A DNA stretch of 64,000 nucleotides from Sinonovacula constricta (lineage: Eukaryota; Mollusca; Bivalvia; Cardiida; Solecurtidae): NCBI GenBank assembly GCA_007844125.1, contig CM017572.1, forward strand, positions 31,477,307 to 31,541,306, in the 5' to 3' direction. Below the pieces are notes generated by a model, which did not search any database, had not been told where the DNA came from, and worked only from the letters and a program-made list of their open reading frames with translations. Below, one piece after another: positions 1 through 11,194 of the stretch. Position 1 is the stretch's first letter, and each line of letters opens with the position of its first letter. The position numbers and the translations under genes were made by a program.

Positions 1-160
1 ACCTCCCCTGAAGGCACACTATATTTGCCTCCCCTTAAGTCACACTATATTTACCTCCTCTTAAGTCACACTAAATTTACTTCGCCTTAATTCACACTAT
101 ATTTGCCTCTCCTTAAGTCACACAATATTTACCTCCCCTTAAGTCACACTATATTTTGTG
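1..160. repeat. 26-bp tandem repeat, cut by window edge
   Basis: About six units built on CCTCCCCTTAAGTCACACTA, continuing past the left edge. The units are nearly identical apart from single substitutions. Confidence 0.85.
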
Positions 161-589
161 CTTTAGTGTATTCAAAAGTTCATAAATGCAATTTATCTCC
201 CTTGAGAATCTGATTTGCTAAATAAAGATGGCAGTTGAGGTTGCTACAGAGTTTCACTGTGTGGTTATCTTTAGTAACGGTTGTATTTACGTGGCGCAGT
301 GACTCGATTCAGCTGGAAACAAACAAAACATAGAAACAACTCTAAGTTGTACTAATATTATTAAGAAAACACCTCAACAAACAACACAAGAAAATAGAAA
401 TATTAATTGATTTTCTGAGGTTACAAAAGAAAGAAAGGATAAACGCTAATTTCTAACATGGTCCTTATAGTCCACTTAAAGTGTGCTTTTTTGTTAAAAC
501 ATAGTCATACAGTAAGTAATTGACGCATCATGTGATAACGGTTTTTATGAGCATACCTCGCCTGAACTTTAGGATCACATATATTTCCA

Positions 590-655
590 CAGAAAAGTTC
601 TTGCCCCAACCAGGACTTGAACCTATGCGTTGAGAGCTGAGAAGTTTTAAAGGAA
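590..655 (-). mobile_element. SINE family A2 head fragment
   Basis: A short fragment reads as the tRNA-like B-box region of SINE A2 (AACCAGGACTTGAACC on the plus strand), followed by the subfamily's GAGAAGTTT segment. The tail is missing. Confidence 0.5.
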
Positions 656-689
656 GTATCTGAAAGTTTGGACAAAAAAAAATTCATAC

Positions 690-1535
690 AAGAATCTGTT
701 TTTCTATTTTTAGTAACATCGACCTTGACCTGACTGGCCCCAAATTCATTCCTAAGCTAAGTCTTCATGCAAGCTCGCTCTATCTATCTAAAGTTTCAGC
801 AAAACTGTTTTATTCGAACTGAAGTTATTGAGCAGAAACTACTTTTCAATTTTTAGTAACAGTGACCTTGATCTGTCTGGTTCTAAATCCAATCCCAAGC
901 TAGGTCTTCATGCAAGCTTGCTATATCCAACAGTTTCAGCAAGATTGATTTATCCAAACTGAAGTTATTGACCAGAAACCCTCTGTTTGATGTTGCCTGA
1001 CTGCCTACTATTCTCCAATCTTATAACCAGGATTTTAGATGAAAACCTTGTTAAAAAAACGGTTTCTGCATAAACTCATACTTCAGTCAAAGTTCAGACA
1101 ATCATAAGCTATATGTGAGACAGTACACATTGCTAAAAATAACATAACCCTAAATGTTCCATTATTTCAAATCTATTCACATGCACAAAATTGATCTCTG
1201 ATAAAAACACATAACGATGCCAGTGCAAACTACCTGAATGACATAACGTGATCTCAACAGTTGTCATGTGGTTTCCTTAGTTTAAAAATAGCCATCTCTG
1301 CAGCGTGGCTCAGATAGGAAATAGCTGTGTGCAATGACTATTGGGGAGTAATGCTTCACTTTTCTGACAGGTGTAGCAAACCAATAAACTGCTTTTTGGT
1401 TAATTTATAAAAAAATAGTTGTGTCCAAACTGTCGGATACCACCTTTAAAGTTAGAAAAAATATAACAAAACGAAAGCTATAAACTATTGACAAATATTT
1501 CTAATTTCAATTTAGACATGGTAAAAAAACATCAT
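690..1535. other. intronic stretch, no gene seen
   Basis: Unique AT-rich sequence, apart from a diverged ~125-bp direct duplication: the segment with TTTTTAGTAACATCGACCTT (about 705-835) recurs at 853-975. I see no splice-flanked open frame. Confidence 0.5.
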
Positions 1536-1536
1536 A

Positions 1537-1603
<67 letters not shown>
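1536..1603. repeat. (TA)n microsatellite
   Basis: About 35 uninterrupted TA dinucleotides directly abutting a large palindrome. Confidence 0.95.
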
Positions 1604-1607
<4 letters not shown>

Positions 1608-1688
1608 AATACAAAAAATTGGTTATATATTAATATATATATGTATATATATATATATTAATATCTAACCAATTTTTTGTATTAACAA
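1603..1688. repeat. near-perfect 86-bp palindrome
   Basis: The left arm begins TTGTTAATACAAAAAATTGG. The right arm ends with its reverse complement, with one mismatch seen. Arms are about 40 bp with a short TA-rich centre, able to form a long hairpin or cruciform. Confidence 0.85.
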
Positions 1689-1689
1689 A

Positions 1690-2436
1690 AAACAAAAACA
1701 AAAGAACAGGAACTTTATTTCATTTTCTCAAAAGCTTTCAAATCTGTTTAGGTAATTTAAAATTAAGTAATTTTGTAGATATTAAAAAAGATATCACTCT
1801 CATAGTGCAAACCCTTTTTTAAGTGTTTAGTTTTTTCATCCATTTGGCATACTTGTTATGATTGATTTTAATTTTAAACCATGTATAGGCGTCTGTGTGG
1901 AGGAGCATTTGGCCTAGGAGTTAGTCACCATCTTAAAAGGTTATATGCAACAGTTTGCCTATATCTTATCTATGTAACAATATCTGGCCTCTGTTTGGAG
2001 TAACTGTGGATAATTTCTGCAGAAAAACATCATACTTTAGTCTATGTTTTGACGATTTTCAGGTAACAATAGTTTATCAAGATGTTGAATGAAAATATTT
2101 AAGATCCAAACTGTGGGATATCACCTTTAAAATGTATGAGTCCATATGAATACATAGTGGACATGCTGTTAGTTGATATTATGGTCGATTGGTAATGTGG
2201 TTCTCACAGAAACAAGAAGCCTACAGGTCAGTCTAGAGTACAACACAAAACAACACACTCATGCACAATAAAGCTAATGACTACATAAAATGAAATTTTG
2301 TATGCAACAAAAATATTCAGAGCAAAAGAAAAATCAAAGCTAACTGTTGCATTTCTGAACCCAAAACTTCTAAATACCAACATGTTTACAATTGTATTTA
2401 CTTAGTTATAAGAAACAGTTGTTCAATAACTCATTG
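1690..2436. other. intronic stretch, no gene seen
   Basis: AT-rich sequence without a splice-flanked open frame or recognisable repeat. Confidence 0.5.
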
Positions 2437-2713
2437 GGTCATGTTTGGGATTGTCAGCATATTTGCCGATACTGTGCAGCGACATTTCTATCATTATAGC
2501 ACAGGGGCACTTATGAGGTACCCAGGGACTGAACCCGGCCGGTCCATTATACCAACACAGACGAGTCAGGCATAATGCTGTCCCCTTAGCCACAGGCTTT
2601 AGGAGGGAAGCCACTACTACCAACTTTAAAACCTTTGGTTTGACCCTGCCGGGGTTCGAACATGTGACCCCCCAATCCGCAAGCCAATGCTCTACCACTT
2701 AAGCTATTGCAGC
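2437..2713 (-). mobile_element. SINE family B copy
   Basis: A tRNA-like head at the right end (on the minus strand an A box TAGCATTGGCTTGCGG-like region and a B box GGTTCGAAC), a ~170-bp body, then a tail including GCTATAATGATAG and GCCGATACTGTGCAGC on opposite readings. It matches six other copies in the window. Confidence 0.8.
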
Positions 2714-3288
2714 CAGTATGTTTATGTTTGTTAGTATGTTATAAACATATAGCAAGAAAGAAATATCATTAAGATATTATCAAAACATAATGTAAAAAAA
2801 AACACAGCAGCAGACCTTGATATAATTATCACGTTCGTTTACAATTACGACAGCATCAAGCAACAAAAATGCCGATCTAAGGAAGGATGATTGTAAAATG
2901 AACAACAAGGCCCACGAGGGAATACGCAGTGACATAATATACAAAAAAAAAATCTGCACCAAAAAGAGAACATAAGTTTGGGGAATCCAAACAAAACTTT
3001 AAATCTAGAAGCAACAACATTATGTTCATGTAATGATCTTGTGATGTGAGAAGGCATGAAAAAGACGTAAAGAAAGGAAGAAGCAACACAAACGTGTACA
3101 CTGCATAATTAAGGGAAAAGACAAAAAGACTTAACAGTAAATAGATGACAAGAAATTTAATTCATTGTGTGTATCATGGGGAAAAGGCATTTAATATCTC
3201 GTTTTAAATATAACAACTATATATATATAAAGAACAATCTTTACAGAAAAAAGCAAACAACTAGCTTCATTATGTAAAGTTATGTAAA
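2714..3288. other. intronic stretch, no gene seen
   Basis: Overlapping short open frames on the minus strand here lack splice flanks, and their composition is typical of AT-rich noncoding DNA. Confidence 0.5.
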
Positions 3289-3289
3289 G

Positions 3290-4230
3290 TTCTATTTTAA
3301 GTAACAGTAGCAAGAAATGATTTGAAATGGTTGGCGTAACCTACTTCAAGTAACAGCAACAAACGTGGTTTGTAGACCTTGACATTATGTTTGTACACAT
3401 TAGGTTTGTACATTACAACAATGGAAGTGGCTCGCTGACCTTGATATTGGGTTTGTACATTACAATAAGAAATATGGCTTGCTGACCTTGACATTGTTTG
3501 TACATTACAGTAACAAATGCGGCTCGCTGACCTTGACACTAGGTTTGTACATTACAGTAACGAATGCTGCTTGCTGACCTTGACATTGTGTTTGTACATT
3601 ACAGTAACAATTGCAGCTCGCTGACCTTGACATTGTGTTTGTACATTACAGTAACAAATGCAGCTCGCTGACCATGACATTGGGTTTCTACATTACAGTA
3701 ACAAATGCAGCTAGCTCGCTGACCTTGACATTGGGTTTGTACATTACAGTAACAAATGCAGCTCGCTGACCTTGACATTGTGTTTGTACATTACAGTAAC
3801 AAATGCAGCTTGCTGACCTTGACATTGTGTTTGAACATTACAGCAATTAATGCAGCTTGCTGACCTTGACATTGTGTTTGTACATTACAATAAGAAACAT
3901 GGCTCGCTGACCTTGACATTATGTTTGTACATTAGAATAACAAATGCAGCTTGCTGACCTTGACATTGTGTTTGTACATTATAGCAATTAATGCAGCTTG
4001 CTGACCTTGACATTGGGTTTGTACATTACAGTTACGAATGCAGCTTGCTGACCTTGACATTGTGTTTGTACATTACAGTAACAAATTCAGCTTGCTGACC
4101 TTGATATTGGGTTTGTACATTACAGCAATTAATGCAGCTTGCTGATTTTGACATTGGGTTTATACCTTACAGTAATGAAAGTGGCTCGCTGACCATGACA
4201 TTGGGTTTGTACATACGGACTGTAATTAGA
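3290..4230. repeat. ~46-60-bp minisatellite beside exon 23 donor
   Basis: About 17 units built around GCTGACCTTGACATTGTGTT and GTACATTACAGTAACAAATG, with scattered substitutions and two length variants. The array ends about 40 bp from the donor of the 4279-4405 exon. Confidence 0.93.
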
Positions 4231-4278
4231 ACAAAAAATCATTTACAGGCATCTTTCAACTGGGCAGACAACACTTAC

Positions 4279-4405
4279 CTGATCTCTGAGTCGAGTTATC
4301 TCATTGCGCCGTTTCGCGAGAACATCCTCAGAGTCTCTTAGAGCCGCGATTGTATCTCTTTCCTTCTGTGCTGCTGCACTTAGTTCTGTCTGCAGCCGTG
4401 ATAAA
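4279..4405 (-). CDS. CNTRL: centriolin-like gene, exon 23 of window, coiled coil (last seen)
   Basis: This exon of 127 bp (phase 2 to 0) reads NLSRLQTELSAAAQKER and ends EITRLRDQ. The acceptor is CTCCATTAG and the donor is GATCAG followed by GTAAGT. AALRDSEDVLAKRRNEI parallels vertebrate VLKESEVLLQAKRAEL. No stop codon is present and the gene must continue beyond base 1, but I found no further exon in 1-4278. A ~57-bp tandem array begins about 40 bp past the donor. Confidence 0.9.
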
Positions 4406-4809
4406 CTAATGGAGACAGAAGTTGTAAAAACATAATAATATAAGCTTGCTTAAAAATTACGTAATTTACATAAAAATGAATTAATTTGTGCGTTATCCCC
4501 CAAAGACAAATTAATACAGAAAAGAAACTTACAAATAACTGGTGGCTAAGTTGTTAGCCTTAAGAAATTCCATTTAAATGTTCATTAATATACAACTGAA
4601 CTTCAGTCAGGGGCAAAGGATTCAGCAACTTTAAACATTTGGTCACAAGTGCCTTTCCCAAATTTATGAATTTTAGAAGGAAAGCAATGATTAATTACAA
4701 AAATGAGTGGACACTTTAATGCCAGTATCATCAAAAGAAAATTGTTGAAAAGAAAGACCATTTCCGTAACATGTCTACTACTCTTGGCAATTCATACAAT
4801 AACTATGTT

Positions 4810-5054
4810 TTGTTTTTGTTTTTGAAATACATTGCAGCGACCATTTATGATCATTATAGCAACGTCCAGATTTCTGATGGAGGAAGACCCCAGACTCATG
4901 TCTGGGTACAACCCCTGGCGCACCGTAAGTAAGCAGGAAGACCTTCCCACATTAAGTCCTTCACCCCGAATGGGACTCGAACCCATGTGGTGGGAGGCTA
5001 AGCAGTCAGAGGAGTTACAACACTGTGACTCTACCACTACGCCATGGGCGCCCC
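4810..5054 (-). mobile_element. SINE family A1 copy, full length
   Basis: Minus-strand head GGGCGCCCATGGCGTAGTGG and B box GGGTTCGAGTCCC, body with CTTAATGTGGGAAGGTCTTC, a complementary stem around CAGACATGAGTCTGGGG, and a tail GCTATAATGATCATAAATGG ending in an A-rich run. Confidence 0.85.
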
Positions 5055-5149
5055 AATTTAATAATTAAGTCTGTTTTCTAAATGTGACAAGAGTTAGGAT
5101 CAGAATATTTCTAGTAATGGATGCTGTTGTTGTTTTTTTTTGTTGTTGT

Positions 5150-5339
5150 TTAAAAAAATACATCGCAGCGACCAAGTATCATTACAGCCATGTCCAGCTA
5201 ATGTGGCGGAGGAAGATCCCAGACAAATGTCTGGGTAAAACCACCGGTGCACACCAAGCCAGCTGGAGGACTTTCCCACATTAAGTCCTTTGGCCCTATT
5301 GTGACTCGAACCTATGCGGTGAGAGGCTTAGCAGTCAGA
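5150..5339 (-). mobile_element. SINE family A1 copy, 5'-truncated
   Basis: Body and tail match the neighbouring copy. The promoter-proximal end of the tRNA head is missing, as expected from incomplete reverse transcription or decay. Confidence 0.75.
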
Positions 5340-5367
5340 ATAAGTAATGAATGCAAAAATGCCTTAC

Positions 5368-5432
5368 TTTTGTTGAGAACTTCTGCACCTGTTGTCCAAG
5401 TCTTTAAAGTCTGCATCCTTCTTGGTAAGTAA
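5368..5432 (-). CDS. CNTRL: centriolin-like gene, exon 22 of window, short coil exon
   Basis: This exon of 65 bp (phase 0 to 2) reads LLTKKDADFKDLDNRC, ending QQ plus two bases. The acceptor is ATATTTCAG before TTACTT and the donor is CAAAA followed by GTAAGG. KKDADF aligns with vertebrate AAKDSDF at exactly the expected distance from exon 21, which fixes the acceptor. The acceptor and first ~20 bp are repeated three times upstream in ~52-bp units. The exon is too short for an ordinary ORF scan. Confidence 0.85.
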
Positions 5433-5605
5433 CTGAAATATCACATGTTAATTATAAAAGACTGTATCCTTCTTGGTGAGTAACTGAAAGTATCACATGT
5501 TAATTATAAAAGACTGTATCCTTCTTGGTTATGTAACTGAAGTATCACATGACAATAATAAACATCTGCATCCTTCTTGGCAAGTACCATGAGCTAAAAC
5601 ACCAA
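5433..5605 (-). repeat. ~52-bp repeat containing exon 22 acceptor
   Basis: Three further copies of the exon start (minus strand CCAAGAAGGATGCAGA-like) with the upstream acceptor region (GATACTTTCAGTTACTCACC-like), spaced about 52-56 bp. The array is immediately contiguous with the authentic exon. Confidence 0.85.
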
Positions 5606-5764
5606 AAGGTTATAATAAGGAATCACTATTTTTTTCATAAACAACGTTAAGGATAAGACAGAACAACAAGCCTAGCATGTGTGTAACTGGGTTGAACTAC
5701 CCTGAGAAAAGATTAAATATAAGTTTCAGTATTCAAACATCAGGCTCATTGATTTTGCAGTTTA

Positions 5765-6165
5765 TTGCATCGTATCAACATAACGATCATCAACACCATC
5801 ATTACAACCAAAATCGCCATCATTATCACCACCACTACCACTATCAGCACCACCACAACAACCATTACATCACCGCAATCACCATCACCATCATCACTAG
5901 AACCACAATCACCATTTTCATCATAATCACCATCACCATCATCACTACCACAATCACCACCATCATCACCACGACAATCATCACCACCATCATCATCATC
6001 CACACCATAATCACCTCCATCTACATCTTCACCATAATCACAACCATCGTCACTACTACTATTACAATCAACACTACCACCACACTCACTATCACAACAA
6101 CTATCATCAACATCATCACCACCACCATCATTACTACCACCATCAAACACCAATACCACCAGTAT
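5765..6165. repeat. (CAT/CAC)n microsatellite
   Basis: 400 bp of degenerate trinucleotide repeat. It produces long open His/Ile/Thr frames on plus and Asp/Gly frames on minus that I regard as artefacts. It ends about 45 bp from the exon 21 donor. Confidence 0.95.
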
Positions 6166-6212
6166 GTCACATATACATCAGACCCCTATCATTGATCAAA
6201 GCGCACACCCAC

Positions 6213-6419
6213 CTGTGTAACATCCCGTAGGAGTCTTTCCTGTTTGCCTCGCCGAGACTCATAATCTTTGGTCTCACGTCTCAGCGCTGACAGTTTCTCG
6301 GTGGTCTTGATGAGTTCGATCCCCGCAAGGTTGGCACGCTTCTCAAGCTCGCCTGTCTCCTTAACGGTGCTCTCAAGGCCCAGTGCAGCCTTGTCATACT
6401 CCCGCACCGTCTCACGTGC
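6213..6419 (-). CDS. CNTRL: centriolin-like gene, exon 21 of window, coiled coil
   Basis: This exon of 69 codons, phase 0 to 0, starts ARETVREYDKAALGLE and ends ERLLRDVTQ. The acceptor is ATTTTTATAG and the donor is CACAG followed by GTGGGT. ELEKRANLAGIELIKTTEKL corresponds to the vertebrate ELERRAQETAVNLVKADQQL in register, so the exon continues the alignment of exon 20 without a gap. A (CAT/CAC)n microsatellite begins about 45 bp past the donor. Confidence 0.92.
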
Positions 6420-6602
6420 CTATAAAAATAGATATTGACAGTATATCTTGAACTCTATAGGGATAGATAATTTACCTGCACCGCCTCCCATGCATACAGA
6501 GGTTAACTATTCTGGTGAATGGACATTAATTGTTATTTAAAATTGGTAACAGCAGGTCAAATTTGCAATTATATATTTTTTATTTTCTTCTAAAGTTTTG
6601 TT

Positions 6603-6833
6603 TTTGAAATAGATTGCAGTGACAATTTATCATCATTATAGCAATGTCCAGCTTTTTGGTGGAAGAAGACCCCAGACACATGTCTGGGTAGAACCACCGG
6701 CACACTGCAAATTTGCTAGAAGACTTTCTCACATTAAGTCCTTTGCCCGAACGGGACTCAAAGCCATGCGGTGCGAGGCTAAGCAGTTAGAAGAGTTACA
6801 AATTGGTGACTACCAATACGCCAGGGGCGCCCC
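6603..6833 (-). mobile_element. SINE family A1 copy
   Basis: Full-length match to the 4810-5054 copy: head GGGGCGCCCCTGGCGTATTG on minus, CCAGACATGTGTCTGGGG hairpin, A-rich tail after GTCACTGCAATC. Confidence 0.8.
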
Positions 6834-7136
6834 TGCTTTATTGTAAAGAAACAAAACTTTGTTGTACCACAACGATTAACTGATTCAAATTCCTTAATTT
6901 AAATATGAACATGGTGTGTCCTGTAAAGAGTTTTGTTGCCTTCAGTTTGGGAAAAAAAAACACAAAAGAACTTGATGGATATTTCATCTATTTTTAGCTG
7001 TTTTAAGGTCTAAATATCTCCCAAAGCTTGTGAGAAAATATAAAATGTGTATGTGTCGGTCATAAACTGTGCAACTCTTGGCTTAATAGTGATGCGATGA
7101 TTTAAATAAATATGAAATATGAATTGTGTGAATCTG

Positions 7137-7452
7137 TGTTTGTTTATTGGGTTTATCATCCCACCAACAGTATCTCAGTTATATTGAGACGGTGTCCGAT
7201 TGAAGCAGATATAGTGCTGCCTTCACTGTGTATAGCATGCTGTGAACACCTGGCATGATACCACACCCAGTCACATTATCATGACACCGGGCCAACCAGT
7301 CATGGAAGTACCCTTATATTTGCTTGAGCGTTAGCAAGGGAGCTATACAATTACCATTTTTAACGACTTTGGTATGTTGCTGCCAAGGATCGAACCTGGG
7401 GCCTCCCATACCTGGAGCCAACACTCTACCAAGTGCGCTACCAGGTCCGGTA
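7137..7452 (-). mobile_element. SINE family C copy, full length
   Basis: A ~315-bp element. On the minus strand the head CCGGACCTGGTAGCGCACTT carries an A box and a B box GGTTCGATCC, followed by a long body and ending ...GATAAACCCAATAAACAA. Three other copies occur in the window. Confidence 0.8.
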
Positions 7453-7616
7453 ATTCTATGTGTCATGCACCTATGCAAAAATGTGACAAAGTCAATTCAT
7501 CACTTGGCACTTGGCGAAAACAAAGGAAAGTTTTAAATTATATTATTCTATCATACTTGGAAGACGAACAAACCCATCCTTTTGGCAACAACAGAGCAAT
7601 TAACATGAGTAGTTAC

Positions 7617-7803
7617 CTCATCCCGGGCACACTTGAGGTCTGTGTTACACTCCTTTAGCAGTCTGTCAGCCTCCCGCAGCTGAGCTTTACGCTTGGCAAG
7701 CGTGTGTTCCAGACACTTTATCTCGTCCTTCAACATTTTCTTGCGGGAGTTTTCCATACGCTCATCGAAACTATCCTCATCGTCGGGGTATACTCGGCAC
7801 TGC
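7617..7803 (-). CDS. CNTRL: centriolin-like gene, exon 20 of window, LREADRLL coil
   Basis: This exon of 187 bp (phase 2 to 0) starts QCRVYPDDEDSFDERM and ends LKCARDE. The acceptor is CTTCTCCAG and the donor is GATGAG followed by GTAACT. DEIKCLEHTLAKRKAQLREA followed by DRLL matches the vertebrate centriolin stretch IECIEKTLLKRRSELREADRLL almost position by position, the second strongest family anchor here. Confidence 0.93.
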
Positions 7804-7981
7804 CTGGAGAAGGAGAGAAGGTGAGAGAGATAAGCTTCCAGGCATGGGAATACATGGTATGATGCAACAAATGAAGCTTATATTACTACCCATGATGAAC
7901 AATTCTAAAATAAAAAAGCACAAAGGCAAATGGTTAATGTAATAAATGAAAATAAATTGAAGATTATATTATGTACAGCGT

Positions 7982-8244
7982 GGGCACCCGCGGCGTAGTG
8001 GTAGAGTCGCAGACATGTAACTCCTCTGACTGCTAAGCCTCTCACCGCGTCGGTTCAACTCCCGTTCGGGGCAAAGGACTTAATGTGGAAAGGTCTTCCA
8101 GCTGACTTGCTGTATTTCTATCTTCCAGCTGACTTGCGCTGGTACTTCTACCCAGACATTTGTTTGGAATCTTCCTTCACCAAAATGGATGGACGTCGCT
8201 ATAATGATCATAATTGGCTGCTGTGATGTATTTCAAAAACAAAA
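7982..8244 (+). mobile_element. SINE family A1 copy, antisense to gene
   Basis: Head GGGCACCCGCGGCGTAGTGG on the plus strand, B box GGTTCAACTCCC, a small duplication in the TCTTCCAGCTGACTTGC segment, and tail ATGTATTTCAAAAACAAAAG. One of only three SINEs here oriented opposite to the gene. Confidence 0.8.
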
Positions 8245-8498
8245 GCAATAATATGTACATACATAAAAAGCCATTCTCACATAATCTGCAAGGGTTTCAG
8301 AACCTTAAATTTTGCTTGCCGAATTTGAGTGTTATGGGTAATTCAATACATCTTCTTACTATAAAGCATAAGTTTACATCCTTTACTGAACTGATGAACA
8401 ACAAAATGGCTGACACTAGTGACAGTCCGAGTAAGGTATATACTGACAATTCAGTAACAATCGTCAGGTGACATTCCCAATGCAAATTTGCAAAACTA

Positions 8499-8812
8499 AT
8501 TGTTTATTGGGTTTATCGTCCCACCAATAGTATTTCAGTTATCTGGAGACGGTGTCCACTTGAAGCAGATATAGTGCTGCCTTCACTGTGTATAGCATGC
8601 CGTAAACACCTGACATGATACCACACCCAGTCACATTATCCTGACACCGGGCCAACCAGTCGTGGAACTACCCTTATATTTGCTTGAGCGTTAGCAAGGG
8701 AGCTATACCACTACCATTTTTAACGACTGTGGTATGTCGCGGCCCGGGATCGAACCCGGGGCCTCTCGTACCTGAAGCCGACTCTCTACCGATTGTGCTA
8801 CCAGGTCCGGTG
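8499..8812 (-). mobile_element. SINE family C copy, full length
   Basis: Nearly identical to the 7137-7452 copy over its whole length, with a well-preserved head (B box GGGTTCGATCCC on minus). Confidence 0.85.
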
Positions 8813-8814
8813 CT

Positions 8815-9130
8815 AAACTAAAATTAGTACTTAAAGGTATGTAGTCTTAATGAAAACACCCCGTGTAAAATAGTAATTTTAATAAAACATATTATTTACT
8901 GTTGCCACATGCTAATATTCAATAATTTTAACAATAAAACAGTTGCTTTTTTAAATAGGATGGACATCTGGATTCAGATTTTAATGAAGATATAGTCCTT
9001 CTAAAAAATGCCTACAATGCACTGCACTGATTGTTCAAGTTATACATTTATCACCGTGAATTAAGCACGACTCTATGTTACCAAACTTTATAATTTATCA
9101 ACCCGACACCCCCAACAGTTAACAGTTTTA
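8815..9130. other. intronic stretch, no gene seen
   Basis: AT-rich unique sequence leading into the exon-end repeat array. Confidence 0.5.
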
Positions 9131-10467
9131 CTCACTTCCTAGGTCTAGCACCCTGAGCTTTCTCAAAGGCATGATCCTCCTTGGCAACATGACTCCGTAT
9201 CACCAAACATTATAATTTATTAACCTGACACCCCCACACCAAACTTTATAATTTATCAACCAGACACCCCACACCAAACTTTATAATTTATCAACCTGAC
9301 ACCCCCACACCAAACTTTATAATTTATCAACCTGACACCCCCACAATAAACAAGTTTACTCACTTTCTACGTTTGGCACTCTGAGCTTTCTCAAAGGCAT
9401 GATCCTCCTTGGCAACATGACTCCGTATCACCAAACTTTATAATTTATTAACCTGACACCCCCACACCAAACTTTATAATTTATTAACCTGACACCCCCA
9501 CACCAAACATTATAATTTATTAACCTGACACCCCCACACCAAACTTTATAATTTATCAACCTGACACCCCCACAGTTAACAAGTTTACTCACTTCCTACG
9601 TCTAGCACCCTGAGTTTTCTCAAAGGCATGATCCTCCTTGGCAACATGACTCCGTATCACCAAACTTTTATAATTTATCAACCTGACACCCCCACACCAA
9701 ACTTTATAATTTATCAACCTGACACCCCCACAATTAACAAGTTTACTCACTTCCTACGTCTAGCACTCTGAGTTTTCTCAAAGACATGATCCTCCTTGGC
9801 AACATGACTCTGTATCATCAAACATTATAATTTATTAACCTGACACCCCCACACCAAACTTTATAATTTATCAACCTGACACCCCCAACTGTTAACAGTT
9901 TTACTCACTTCCTACGTCTAGCACCCTGAGCTTTCTCAAAGGCATGATCCTCCTTGGCAACATGACTCCGTATCACCAAACTTTATAATTTATCAACCTG
10001 ACACCCCCAACAGTTAACAGTTTTACTCACTTCCTACGTCTAGCACCCTGAGCTTTCTCAAAGGCATGATCCTCCTTGGCAACATGACTCCGTATCACCA
10101 AACTTTATAATTTATCAACCTGACACCCCCAACAGTTAACAGTTTTACTCACTTCCTACGTCTAGCACACTGAGCTTTCTCAAAGACATGATCCTCCTTG
10201 GCAACATGAATCCGTATCACCAAACATTATAATTTATTAACCTGACACCCCCACACCAAACTTTATAATTTATCAACCTGACACCCCCACAGTTAACAAG
10301 TTTACTCACTTCCTACGTTTGGCACTCTGAGTTTTCTCAAAGGTATGATCCTCCTTGGCAACATGACTCCGTATCACCAAACTTTTATAATTTATCAACC
10401 TGACACCCCCACACCAAACTTTATAATTTATCTACCTGACACCCCCACAGTTAACAAGTTTACTTAC
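9131..10467 (-). repeat. array of exon 19 3'-end plus donor copies
   Basis: Eight copies (near 9131, 9361, 9592, 9750, 9907, 10030, 10149, 10307) of a ~65-bp block equal to the last part of exon 19 with a GTGAGT donor. They are separated by one to four units of a ~36-bp spacer (ACTTTATAATTTATCAACCT). The peptide AKED(H)AFEKAQ(S/G)A is conserved in frame in most copies. Confidence 0.92.
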
Positions 10468-10625
10468 TTCCTACGTTTGGCACTCTGAGTTTTCTCAAAG
10501 GCAAGATCCTCCTTGGCGGCCTGCCTCTCAAAGTGCAGCTGCTTCTCCTCGGCCTTCAGGTTACGCAGGTTCTTCTGTTGTCTCTCTATGGCCAGATCTA
10601 ACCCCTCCAGCTCATCTCGACGCTC
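10468..10625 (-). CDS. CNTRL: centriolin-like gene, exon 19 of window, coiled coil; source of exon-end repeats
   Basis: This exon of 158 bp (phase 0 to 2) starts ERRDELEGLDLAIERQ, continues LKAEEKQLHFERQAA and ends EKTQSAKRR plus two bases. The acceptor is CTATTCCAG and the donor is AGGAA followed by GTAAGT. It is a classic coiled coil. Its last ~60 bp and its donor are repeated eight times in the following intron (9131-10375), where the copies still encode AKEDHAFEKAQGARRRK-like peptides. The authentic exon is the one with a full 5' part and acceptor. Confidence 0.9.
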
Positions 10626-10685
10626 CTGGAATAGAGTTAGAAACTGGTTCTAAATGGCTCATATAGACATATACTGGGTAGGCAT

Positions 10686-10892
10686 ACACGTGAACTCTCC
10701 CACTTTGGGAGGGAGACTCCCACTTTGAAGGTTCAAAATTATTTGAAAATCAGTGGTGTTTTACACATTTTCAGAAATCTCCCTATAATGAAACAGAAAA
10801 CTTTCTTCTTTGTTTATAAGAAACCCCCCCCCCCCCCCCCCCAACTTTGCAAGTAGAAATCTCCCACTTTGACCTCAGAAAAAGTTCATATG
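10686..10892. mobile_element. inverted-repeat element E, copy 1
   Basis: Ends ACACGTGAACTCTCCC and AAAAAGTTCATATGT (degenerate terminal inverted repeats). The core contains TTCAAAATTATTTGAAAATC and TTTTCAGAAATCTCCC. It carries a single copy of the internal GGGAGACTCCCACTTT motif and a 17-bp poly-C tract at about 10826. Confidence 0.7.
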
Positions 10893-11190
10893 TTTGGGTA
10901 GGGGTATGGGTGAAGTCGTCTTATCGAACTGAAAAGATTAAGCAATTGGCCAATCATAATACTGCTTACAAATTCCATTTTCTTCAGCATGGAGACTAGA
11001 AGAAAAACAATGACGTCGCCATTTTGACAAGGAAAGAACAAGCTTTATCATTGGACTGAAATCTTCATCGGATTATGAAGCAACCAATGAAACATCATTA
11101 CCAGAAATGGCAAAAAGTGAACTAAATATCCCACGTTCAATGTATGGAGAGTAACGAAATGGATCAATCGTGGGTGTCCAACGATGTGTG
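10893..11190. other. intronic stretch, no gene seen
   Basis: Unique sequence, no splice-flanked open frame. Confidence 0.45.
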
Positions 11191-11194
11191 ATAC

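Noticed and set aside
2423..2698. 91-aa minus-strand frame (MVEHWLADWGVTCSNPG...) and similar frames at 19636, 28297, 36641, 41482
   Set aside because: Translations of SINE family B; their similarity to one another reflects the repeat, not a protein family.
5677..6195. 172-aa His/Ile/Thr-rich frame and the opposite Asp/Gly-rich frame
   Set aside because: Trinucleotide microsatellite translation.
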